Assembly (NCBI GenBank): GCA_030640765.1
Contig: DAOWIT010000057.1
Location: 1-6,282 of the forward strand
Length of the DNA stretch: 6,282 nucleotides
Direction: 5' to 3'
From: Candidatus Latescibacterota bacterium
GTDB taxonomy: Bacteria; Latescibacterota; MVCY01
Shown here: one piece after another, positions 1 to 5,112 of the stretch
Numbering within the stretch: position 1 is the stretch's first letter
Layout of the letters: every line of letters starts with the position of its first letter
Made by a program: the position numbers and the translations under genes
The notes under the pieces: model-generated
Told to the model about the DNA's origin: nothing
Databases searched by the model: none
What the model saw: only the letters and a program-made list of their open reading frames with translations

Positions 1-242
1 ATTAAGATAATTCCCACTATAAGGCGAATCACCCTCTTTCGTTTTGTCTGTTTCTGCCCGACAATCTCGGCGCTAAACGTAGCTGTGTCGGCCACAGCGC
101 CTGCTTTTGGCTCAGGAGCTGAGCTCCGTTCAACCTTATAACCAAGGTCTTCTATCACATCTCCCAGTGCCCTAAATAGTTTTTGGGGTGAACCTATCAT
201 AATATCCCACTTACGCCTAAAAGGGAATTCCTGAATATGCAT
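1..242 (-). CDS. Unrecognised protein, N-terminal part only (runs off the left edge), probable membrane protein
   Basis: The frame is open from the ATG at 242 to the window edge, giving about 80 residues. The start reads MHIQEFPFRRKWDIMIG, followed by an amphipathic stretch (KLFRALGDVIEDLGYKVE), then a Pro/Ala-rich connector, a basic cluster (QKQTKRKR) and the beginning of a hydrophobic run (VIRLIVGIIL) at the edge. This order suggests a small cytoplasmic N-terminal domain followed by a membrane segment with positive residues on the inside. A second in-frame ATG at 200 has GTGGGA upstream and is an alternative start; there is no strong Shine-Dalgarno at 242. An in-frame stop lies about 12 codons upstream of 242. 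I do not recognise the family. That it is a gene rests on the open frame and the plausible protein composition. It points the same way as the glnA block, but a gap of more than 250 bp separates it, so a shared transcript is uncertain. Confidence 0.55.
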   Translation of the reverse strand, partial: MHIQEFPFRRKWDIMIGSPQKLFRALGDVIEDLGYKVERSSAPEPKAGAVADTATFSAEIVGQKQTKRKRVIRLIVGIIL

Positions 243-623
243 ATCCACTGGTATTGGCCCTCTCTAAAATAGCAAGTTCCTGAGGATTATCAGGATGTTT
301 ATGAGCAAAGGTTCGATAATCTATCCAATAGGGCGTGTTTTACAAATCTTACTTCGGTAATATTATTCCAGTCTAACAAAGCACTACAGAAATACTAAGG
401 ACTTTTGGGATTTCTCCCTTGTATTCTTATCACTTCTCCGCTTTCTTTTCAACCTGAGAAAAGAAGTTCCTGTTGCAGTTGCTAGGTGCGGGAGTTCCCT
501 TTCCTAATGAGAAGGTCTATTCCTTGATGAAGGAGTCAGACTTGACGCCTTGTTCAATAATCTCCACGCTGCATCCTTCCAAGCTTTGCCCCTCTATCCC
601 CCATCCTCCTTCACGCTTGTCCG
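243..623. other. Gene-poor stretch with no convincing gene
   Basis: Apart from the doubtful 36-codon ORF at 517-627, I see no supported gene here. The minus-strand frames hold short protein-like pieces, but they are broken by stops at about the frequency expected by chance. One perfect 6-bp inverted repeat (TCCTGA/TCAGGA, 6-nt loop) lies at 278-295 and a small GGGA-GAAA-TCCC hairpin (minus strand) at about 408-419. Neither is followed by a proper T-run, so neither is called as a terminator. The stretch may be decayed coding sequence or plain intergenic DNA. Confidence 0.5.
278..295. repeat. Short perfect inverted repeat (6-bp stem, 6-nt loop)
   Basis: TCCTGA at 278-283 and TCAGGA at 290-295 are perfect reverse complements separated by six bases. 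The repeat lies upstream of the partial gene at the left edge. It could be an operator or a weak RNA hairpin. There is no adjacent T-tract, and a repeat this short can occur by chance. Confidence 0.25.
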
Positions 624-627
624 TCAT
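517..627 (-). CDS. Possible 36-aa ORF, start overlapping the preceding stop (ATGA)
   Basis: The ATG at 627-625 overlaps the TGA stop (626-624) of the sorting-domain gene as ATGA, the usual layout for translational coupling. The ORF runs 36 codons (start MTDKREGGWGIEGQ) to a TAG at 519-517. The product is hydrophilic, with no signal peptide, membrane segment or motif I recognise. No Shine-Dalgarno is visible, so it would depend on coupling. An ORF of this length is likely by chance, so it is listed as a low-confidence candidate. It could also be residual sequence from a once longer reading frame. Confidence 0.2.
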   Translation of the reverse strand: MTDKREGGWGIEGQSLEGCSVEIIEQGVKSDSFIKE

Positions 628-1091
628 CGCAACAAAATCATTTTTCGCACCTTAACCCCTCCTCCTGCCTTCAGCCGGCAGAGGTAGACCCCCCCGGCCA
701 GCAAATGGCCCTCGCTGTCTGTCCCATCCCAACAGAGGCTGTGGTAACCTTCCTGCAGGCGGCTTCTGACCAGAGTTCTTACTTTCTGTCCCATCAGGTT
801 GTAAATTACCAACTCGGCCTCGGACTGCTCAGACAGCCGAAATGATATAACAGTGCTAGAACTAAAAGGATTAGGATAATTCTGTAGGCAAGCAAATCCC
901 AAGGACTTAGAATTAGCATCAAGGCTGACGGTGCTTGGTCGATTTCCTAATTCGTCGATGGTAAGCAGAGACTGGCAGCTGTTCACCTCAAATGACTTCG
1001 GTGTTTCTATTACCATCGATGGAATCGCCGTTTCAAGGGCGGAAAGAAGGGAGAAGGTGACTATGAAAAGAGAGAGGATTCTACTTCTCAT
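624..1091 (-). CDS. Small exported protein with C-terminal FlgD-Ig/T9SS-like sorting domain
   Basis: The 155-residue product has three parts. Residues 1-22 form a signal peptide (Arg at 2 and 4, hydrophobic core ILSLFIVTFSLLSA, no lipobox Cys). Residues 23-68 are a linker with no recognised domain. Residues 69-155 form a complete Ig-like C-terminal module: NYPNPF at 71-76, ISFRL, a VIYNLMGQKVRTL strand, WDGTDSEGHLLAGGVY at 121-136 and the closing basic KVRKMILLR. In FCB-group and related bacteria this module usually sits at the end of large secreted proteins, where it acts in type IX-like secretion or surface anchoring, or folds like the FlgD Ig domain. Here almost nothing precedes it, so there is no passenger enzyme or adhesin. 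It may be a genuine small surface protein, an accessory partner, or what is left after an internal deletion. It starts 22 bp after nadE ends with only a weak GAG upstream, so it may be expressed by readthrough from glnA-nadE. Confidence 0.8.
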   Translation of the reverse strand: MRSRILSLFIVTFSLLSALETAIPSMVIETPKSFEVNSCQSLLTIDELGNRPSTVSLDANSKSLGFACLQNYPNPFSSSTVISFRLSEQSEAELVIYNLMGQKVRTLVRSRLQEGYHSLCWDGTDSEGHLLAGGVYLCRLKAGGGVKVRKMILLR

Positions 1092-1113
1092 CGGTTGCTC
1101 GTATTCTCTGTTT

Positions 1114-1836
1114 TTACGGCAGAAATAGAGGAATTGGAGTTCTCTTATGGCGGGAGCTGTCCATTAATTTTTTAACCTTAGCTACAATTTCTGGCTTCAG
1201 ATCCGTCGTATTATTGGATTCTAAAGCCGAAATAGTCTTGTCCAGTTGTTCATAGGAAAGACCTATCTCCTTCTCATCCGTTTGATCTGTCCACAGACCA
1301 GCGGTGGGCGGTTTCTCTATTATTCTGTCGGGAATATCCAGCTCTCTGGCCAGTTCCCTCACCTGGGTCTTCAGCAATCCCCCCAGAGGCAGGATATCTA
1401 CCCCTCCATCTCCGTATTTAGTGAAGTAGCCTATGGAGAGCTCACTTTTGTTACCAGAGCCAACTACCAGGTAATTCAAGTTGTTGGCAAAATAATAGAG
1501 AATAGCCATCCGTAATCTGGGTTTAAAATTGGCCAGGGACAACTGAGTATGGGAAGCAGGCAGAATCCGGGCGAACTCATCCCAGAGGAAATCCAAGACG
1601 ACTTTTTCTGTCTTGATGCCCAGCCTTTCAGCCATTAAGTAGGCGTCTTGTTCGTCGGAAGGTTCGCTGTGGCAGGGCATTATCAGAGCCAGTACTCGCT
1701 CACCTAAGGCCTTCTTGCATAGGGCAGCTACTACAGAGGAGTCGACCCCTCCGCTTAAACCGAATACTGCACCCTCTGCCCCTGTCTCCTTGACCTTCTG
1801 CTTTATCCACCTGTTTATTCTATCTGACAGTTTCAT
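1114..1836 (-). CDS. nadE: NH3-dependent NAD+ synthetase
   Basis: This enzyme carries out the last step of NAD+ synthesis in the cytoplasm: deamido-NAD+ + ATP + NH3 to NAD+ + AMP + PPi. At 240 residues it has only the synthetase domain and no glutaminase domain, so it should use free ammonia. Visible motifs are the N-type ATP pyrophosphatase P-loop SGGVDSS (28-34), a substrate-loop NFKPRLRM segment (103-110), GSGNKSELSIGYFTKYGDGG (126-145), KPPTAGLWTDQTDE (175-188) and the C-terminal HKRTPIP (230-236), all as expected for NadE. The length is near that of the short ammonia-type enzymes. ATG 1836 is the first possible start because a TAG directly precedes it. No good Shine-Dalgarno is visible, so translation may rely on ribosomes leaving glnA 22 bp upstream. 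The placement behind glnA links two ammonia-using enzymes. Confidence 0.95.
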   Translation of the reverse strand: MKLSDRINRWIKQKVKETGAEGAVFGLSGGVDSSVVAALCKKALGERVLALIMPCHSEPSDEQDAYLMAERLGIKTEKVVLDFLWDEFARILPASHTQLSLANFKPRLRMAILYYFANNLNYLVVGSGNKSELSIGYFTKYGDGGVDILPLGGLLKTQVRELARELDIPDRIIEKPPTAGLWTDQTDEKEIGLSYEQLDKTISALESNNTTDLKPEIVAKVKKLMDSSRHKRTPIPLFLP

Positions 1837-1858
1837 CTAAGGTTTTTGTTCTGAGGAA

Positions 1859-3184
1859 TTAAAGAAGTGGGAGATAACGATTCAGTTCATATTTAGTGAC
1901 CTGGGATTTGTACTCTTCCCATTCCTCTTTTTTATTTCGGATAAAATATTCGAATACCCTTTCTCCCAAGGCCTTTTTCACCAGTTCACTGTTTTCGGTC
2001 AGCTTGATAGCCTCCCAGAGGTCCTCGGGAAGCGATTCTATCCCTGTTTTTTCTCTCTCTTCTTGGCTCATCTGGAAGATATTGTTGGTTGCGGGTTCGG
2101 GCAGGGGATACTGCTTTTCTATTCCTTCCAGGCCAGCAACCAACATCACCGAGAAGACAAGATAGGGGTTGCAAGCAGGGTCGGGTGACCTGAACTCGAC
2201 TCGGGAGGACTTCCGTTTCTCCGGCTTATACAGCGGGACTCGTACCAACGCTGACCTGTTTCTCCGGGCCCAGGAGACATAGACCGGAGCCTCAAAACCA
2301 AGCACCAACCTCTTATAGGAATTAACCCACTGGTTAGTGACTGAGGTCATCTCCGGAGCATACTTTAACAAACCAGCGATGAAGGCCTTAGCTACAGAAG
2401 AGAGCCTATATTTATCCTGGGGGTCGAAGAAGACATTTTCTTCCCCGCTGAACAGGGATTGGTGAACATGCATACCGCTTCCGTTCACTCCATGTATGGG
2501 CTTAGGCATAAAAGTGGCGTAGAAACCTCTCTGCTGGGCTACCTCTTTTACTACCAGCCGATAGGTCATAACATTGTCTGCCATAGTTAGGGCATCGGTG
2601 TATTTCAGGTCTATTTCGTGTTGAGAAGGGGCACACTCGTGGTGGCTGCATTCCACGGGAATACCCATACTTTCCAGTGTAGAGGCGGTTTCTCGTCGGA
2701 GCTCCTGGGCTACATCTGGAGGGGTCAGGTCAAAATAGCCGCCCTTATCCAGCGTTTCCGGTCCAGCAGGATCTTTGAAGTAGAAATACTCCGGTTCAGG
2801 GCCTACACAGTAGGTAAAGCCCATATCAGCGGCTCTTTTCAGGTTTTTCTTCAGCACATAGCGGGGATCGCCTTCAAAAGGTCGTCCTCCCGGTTCGAAA
2901 ATGTCCACAAACATCCGAGCAGTAAGGTGATCCTTTGGACTCCAAGGGATGATTTGAAAGGTAGCAGGAACTGGCACAGCGATCATATCGCTTTCCTCTA
3001 TCCTGGCAAAGCCTTCTATGGAGGAACCGTCAAACCCAATTCCTTCCTCAAAGGCCAGCTCCAGTTCTCCGGCAGCAATAGTAAAACTCTTCAGGAACCC
3101 TAATACATCTGTAAACCAGAGATTGATATATCTTATCCCTTTTTGTCTAACCGTCTCCAAAATATAGCTTTTTGCAGATTCCAC
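1859..3184 (-). CDS. glnA: Glutamine synthetase, type I (alpha-like, non-adenylylated)
   Basis: The enzyme makes glutamine from glutamate, NH3 and ATP as a cytoplasmic dodecamer and is the main ammonia-assimilation step. The 441-residue length fits GSI-alpha. Visible motifs are the Asp latch loop GFDGSSIEGFARIEESD (50-66), metal-ligand GPEPEYFYF (128-136), HHECAPSQHEID (181-192), NGSGMHVH (234-241), NSYKRL (288-293) with flap Glu298, RNRSALVRVP (308-317) and EFRSPDPACNPYL (330-342). All catalytic blocks are present. Arg61 corresponds to the Arg that mediates glutamine feedback inhibition in Bacillus GSI-alpha. The place of the adenylylated Tyr in GSI-beta is occupied by NNIFQMS (Phe370), and the beta-type insertion is absent, so control by adenylylation is unlikely. 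One oddity is VPVPATF at 70-76, where many homologues have Pro-Asp. The start is GTG at 3184, chosen for the strong Shine-Dalgarno just upstream. It is first in a glnA-nadE block. Confidence 0.96.
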   Translation of the reverse strand: MESAKSYILETVRQKGIRYINLWFTDVLGFLKSFTIAAGELELAFEEGIGFDGSSIEGFARIEESDMIAVPVPATFQIIPWSPKDHLTARMFVDIFEPGGRPFEGDPRYVLKKNLKRAADMGFTYCVGPEPEYFYFKDPAGPETLDKGGYFDLTPPDVAQELRRETASTLESMGIPVECSHHECAPSQHEIDLKYTDALTMADNVMTYRLVVKEVAQQRGFYATFMPKPIHGVNGSGMHVHQSLFSGEENVFFDPQDKYRLSSVAKAFIAGLLKYAPEMTSVTNQWVNSYKRLVLGFEAPVYVSWARRNRSALVRVPLYKPEKRKSSRVEFRSPDPACNPYLVFSVMLVAGLEGIEKQYPLPEPATNNIFQMSQEEREKTGIESLPEDLWEAIKLTENSELVKKALGERVFEYFIRNKKEEWEEYKSQVTKYELNRYLPLL

Positions 3185-3189
3185 AGTAT

Positions 3190-3197
3190 CCCCCTTT
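3190..3197 (-). promoter_or_regulatory. Strong Shine-Dalgarno that fixes the GTG start of glnA
   Basis: On the minus strand AAAGGGGG ends 5 nt before GTG 3184. There is no ATG in frame nearby that begins the family's N-terminus, so this site decides the start. Confidence 0.75.
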
Positions 3198-3200
3198 CTT

Positions 3201-3295
3201 TTTGCAGTGTGGGCCCTTTACCATACAGAGAGGGCATGAGATAATCTTCAACAGAACAGCTAATGTTTAAAAAAAACGTCAGTTTCTGCTGCAAA
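3201..3295 (-). promoter_or_regulatory. Structured glnA leader with competing pairings
   Basis: From the predicted start near 3324 the glnA transcript would have a leader of about 140 nt. Two helices can be drawn by eye. Helix A pairs CAGCAGAA (3291-3284) with TTCTGTTG (3256-3249), 8 bp with one G-U. Helix B pairs TTTGCAG (3295-3289) with CTGCAAA (3207-3201), 7 bp perfect, ending 3 nt from the Shine-Dalgarno. They share bases 3289-3291 and so exclude each other. A run of eight U (3276-3269) lies in the loop of helix A. I do not see the conserved core of the known glnA/glutamine riboswitch. That this controls glnA is inference. Confidence 0.3.
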
Positions 3296-3330
3296 GGTAG
3301 CCTTCGGTTTTGAATGGTTTCTTCTACTCA

Positions 3331-3358
3331 AAAATACTGCAAACTAAATTTTTGTCAA
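3331..3358 (-). promoter_or_regulatory. Sigma-70-type promoter for glnA-nadE
   Basis: On the minus strand a perfect TTGACA -35 (3358-3353) is followed after 16 bp by TATTTT (3336-3331) as -10, which puts the start near 3324. It is the best match on this strand in the 313-bp divergent intergenic region. A CTGCAAA copy (plus strand 3337-3343) lies in the spacer and recurs at 3289-3295, with an inverted copy at 3201-3207. That could be an operator motif or chance. Confidence 0.6.
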
Positions 3359-3407
3359 GTTATTTCTGCGAGGATAACAGCAGATTCACAGCCAAGCAAA
3401 AAATCTC

Positions 3408-3436
3408 TTGCTTTATTAAAAAAAATGACATATATT
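3408..3436 (+). promoter_or_regulatory. Sigma-70-type promoter for rimP-nusA-infB
   Basis: TTGCTT (3408-3413) and TATATT (3431-3436) are separated by an ideal 17 bp, with an A8 tract in the spacer. The predicted start is about 3443, giving a leader of about 55 nt before rimP. Confidence 0.55.
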
Positions 3437-3444
3437 AAATGCCG

Positions 3445-3475
3445 AAAAAGTGGGCCTCAGCAAAACCCACTTTTT
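3445..3475 (+). promoter_or_regulatory. Perfect 10-bp inverted repeat at the 5' end of the rimP-nusA-infB transcript
   Basis: AAAAAGTGGG (3445-3454) and CCCACTTTTT (3466-3475) are perfect reverse complements with an 11-base loop. The two arms are centred 21 bp apart, about two helical turns. The structure looks like an intrinsic terminator (GC-rich inner stem plus U5), but it begins one or two bases after the predicted start and no plus-strand gene lies upstream for it to end. Likely roles are a 5' stem-loop that stabilises the mRNA, an early attenuator, or a DNA operator for a dimeric repressor. In E. coli the nusA operon is autoregulated through leader terminators, which makes the attenuator reading worth testing. 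Confidence 0.5.
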
Positions 3476-3497
3476 AATTAACTGCAGGGAATGCCAG

Positions 3498-3767
3498 ATG
3501 GATAGTTCGGCGGATATGGTGGAAAGGGTTCGCTCCTTGATTACACCAGTATTGGAGGCAGAACAGATTGAGCTGGTGGCCCTAAAATTGGTGGGATTTG
3601 GCAAGGGACACCGTTTGCGAATATTTATTGACAAAAAAGACGGGGTAAAACTGAGTGACTGTGTCCAAGTAAGCCGAAAAGTGAGCGAACTTTTGGATAC
3701 AGAAGACCTACTTTCGGGAAAATACACTTTGGAGGTCTCTTCTCCTGGAACTGAGGCAAAAGGATAA
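3498..3767 (+). CDS. rimP: Ribosome maturation factor RimP, N-terminal domain only (truncated)
   Basis: RimP binds the 30S subunit and helps S12 assembly. Its usual form is about 150 residues: an alpha/beta N-terminal domain and an SH3-like C-terminal domain. This copy has 89 residues. The N-terminal domain is intact (VERVRSLITPVLE, IELVALKLVG, HRLRIFIDKKDGVKLSDC, VSRKVSELLDTEDLL, KYTLEVSSPG at 75-84). After SSPG, where homologues continue with a DRPL-like segment, it reads TEAKG and stops, and the C-terminal domain is absent. The ATG at 3498 has AGGGA (3486-3490) 7 nt upstream; an upstream in-frame ATG at 3450 falls inside the inverted repeat and is rejected. After the junction, another frame is open through the nusA start and could be a remnant of the original C-terminus. 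The gene may be a pseudogene, a minimal RimP, or an assembly deletion. Its position before nusA-infB supports the identity. Confidence 0.8.
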   Translation: MDSSADMVERVRSLITPVLEAEQIELVALKLVGFGKGHRLRIFIDKKDGVKLSDCVQVSRKVSELLDTEDLLSGKYTLEVSSPGTEAKG

Positions 3768-3802
3768 GGGAATTCTCCCTAAGAAACAGAAAAAGGGTTG
3801 TT

Positions 3803-5050
3803 ATGAGCAAAGAGATTATTGATGTTTTGACCCAAATAGCTCGCACAAAAGATGTTAGTCGAGATCTGGTTATAGAATCGCTGAAGGCAGGACTTGTCTC
3901 GGCGGTTAAGAAACGCCTGGGAACGACAGAAAATGTCCACGCAGAGATTGACCAGAACACTGGAGACATAAGGATGTATATTGAAAAGGTGGTCATCCCT
4001 GAAGTTCAGGACCCATCATTGGAAATAACTCCTGAGGAGGCAGAAAAGATCGATCCCGGTGTCCAGGTTGGAGATAAGATTCAGCAAGAGCTGCCCTTAA
4101 GCCAGTTTGGCAGAAGTGCCATTCAGACCGCAAAACAGATTCTCATCCAGAGGATTAGGGAAGCTGAGAGGGAGAAAATCTATCAGGATTATCAGAAAAG
4201 GATTGGGGATATCCTTATGGGTACAGTCCAGCAGATAAATCACGGGGACCTCATCGTAAATCTCGGCAAAATCGAAGGGATACTTCCGGCCAAGGAGCAG
4301 ATTAAAAAAGAGACATATCGCCAGGGCGATAGTCTCAGGGCCTATGCCTTTGATGTAATAAAAACACCTAAAGGGCCTCAGGTTATACTTTCCAGGACCC
4401 ACCCTCGGTTCTTGGAGTACCTATTCCAGATGGAGGTTCCGGAGGTCTACGAAGGGATTGTTCAGGTAAAAGCAGTGGCTCGAGACCCAGGGGATAGGGC
4501 CAAGATAGCCGTGGCCTCCAACGATGAGAGGGTCGATCCTGTAGGAGCCTGTGTGGGAGTCAGAGGGCTAAGGGTCCAGGCTGTGGTGCGAGAGCTGAGC
4601 AACGAGCAGGTGGATATTATTCCCTGGAGCAGTGATCCTGCTACCTTTTTGGCCAGAGCCCTCAGTCCAGCAGCTATTACAGAAACTGAGATCACCGATG
4701 AACAACACAGGATAATCGCTGTTGTCCCTGATGACCAGCTCTCCTTAGCAATTGGCAAATCTGGGCAGAATGTACGGTTGGCTTCGATGTTAACCGGCTG
4801 GAAGATCGACATATTGAGCGAATCAAGGTATGAAAAATTGACAGAGAAGATCCCTGTTACAGAATTGAAGGGAGTGGGCGACAAACTGGCGGCAGAATTT
4901 GCTGAATGCGGTATAGATTCTGTGCAGCAACTGGCAAAGCTAACTGAGGAGCAATTGACTCAGGTTCCTGGCATTGGCAGCAAGAGAGCAGAATCCCTGC
5001 GGCAAGAGGCCGCTCAAATAGTAAAAGATCGGCAAAAGGCGATTGGTTGA
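3803..5050 (+). CDS. nusA: Transcription termination/antitermination factor NusA
   Basis: NusA binds RNA polymerase and nascent RNA and modulates pausing, intrinsic termination and rRNA antitermination. The 415 residues show the full core: RNAP-binding N-terminal domain (about 1-130), S1 domain (about 135-200, GDILMGTVQQINHGDLIVNLG), KH1 (about 228-290, GVGVRGLRVQ with the GxxG loop) and KH2 (about 300-345, LSLAIGKSGQNVRLA). The C-terminal tail has two helix-hairpin-helix motifs (LKGVGDKLAAEF at 355-366 and VPGIGSKRAESL at 388-399) instead of the acidic AR repeats of E. coli. Length and tail match what I know of FCB-group NusA. The ATG has AAAAGGG (3791-3797) 5 nt upstream. It follows the truncated rimP by 35 bp and precedes infB by 62 bp, the usual order, without ylxR between. 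Confidence 0.96.
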   Translation: MSKEIIDVLTQIARTKDVSRDLVIESLKAGLVSAVKKRLGTTENVHAEIDQNTGDIRMYIEKVVIPEVQDPSLEITPEEAEKIDPGVQVGDKIQQELPLSQFGRSAIQTAKQILIQRIREAEREKIYQDYQKRIGDILMGTVQQINHGDLIVNLGKIEGILPAKEQIKKETYRQGDSLRAYAFDVIKTPKGPQVILSRTHPRFLEYLFQMEVPEVYEGIVQVKAVARDPGDRAKIAVASNDERVDPVGACVGVRGLRVQAVVRELSNEQVDIIPWSSDPATFLARALSPAAITETEITDEQHRIIAVVPDDQLSLAIGKSGQNVRLASMLTGWKIDILSESRYEKLTEKIPVTELKGVGDKLAAEFAECGIDSVQQLAKLTEEQLTQVPGIGSKRAESLRQEAAQIVKDRQKAIG

Positions 5051-5056
5051 CCCTAA

Positions 5057-5095
5057 CAAGAAATTGCTAATGTCCTGCCTGGGCAGAGTTTCTTG
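5057..5095 (+). promoter_or_regulatory. Hairpin in the nusA-infB intergenic region
   Basis: CAAGAAA (5057-5063) and TTTCTTG (5089-5095) form a perfect 7-bp outer stem. Inside it CTGC/GCAG forms a 4-bp stem with a 4-nt loop. The structure ends 3 nt before the infB Shine-Dalgarno and lacks a following U-tract, so it is not a terminator. It could tune infB translation or act as a processing site. A role is inference. Confidence 0.35.
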
Positions 5096-5098
5096 ATT

Positions 5099-5105
5099 GG
5101 AGGTG
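5099..5105 (+). promoter_or_regulatory. Shine-Dalgarno that fixes the TTG start of infB
   Basis: GGAGGTG lies 7 nt before TTG 5113. The residues encoded right after it ([12 protein letters not shown]) match the expected beginning of the first IF2_N domain, so TTG is the start. Confidence 0.8.
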
Positions 5106-5112
5106 TATCTAT

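Noticed and set aside
82..98. GCTGTG/CACAGC hairpin and nearby GGAGCT/AGCTCC palindrome
   Set aside because: Both lie inside the partial left-edge coding frame, have no T-tract, and are short enough to be incidental.
217..515. Protein-like pieces on the minus strand (for example HKHPDNPQELAILERA at about 250-310 and YKGEIPKVLSISVVLC at about 375-425) that looked like a decayed gene
   Set aside because: They fall in one frame, but stops occur at roughly the chance rate and no start codon or family match supports them. A translated search against close relatives would settle it.
473..655. 60-codon plus-strand ORF starting with TTG
   Set aside because: It has no Shine-Dalgarno or recognisable domain, is rich in Ser/Pro as out-of-frame reads often are, and overlaps the end of the minus-strand sorting-domain gene.
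2618..3103. 161-codon plus-strand ORF inside glnA
   Set aside because: It is the antisense of a fully conserved glutamine synthetase and shows no independent features.
3185..3330. Sigma-54 promoter for glnA
   Set aside because: GG and GC dinucleotides occur, but none has the required -24/-12 spacing. The TTGACA-N16-TATTTT promoter is a better explanation.
3185..3330. Known glutamine (glnA) riboswitch
   Set aside because: I could not find its conserved core in the leader; only generic pairings are visible.
3450..3497. Upstream ATG at 3450 as the rimP start
   Set aside because: It lies within the inverted repeat, adds 16 residues not typical of RimP and has no Shine-Dalgarno, while ATG 3498 has AGGGA at good spacing.
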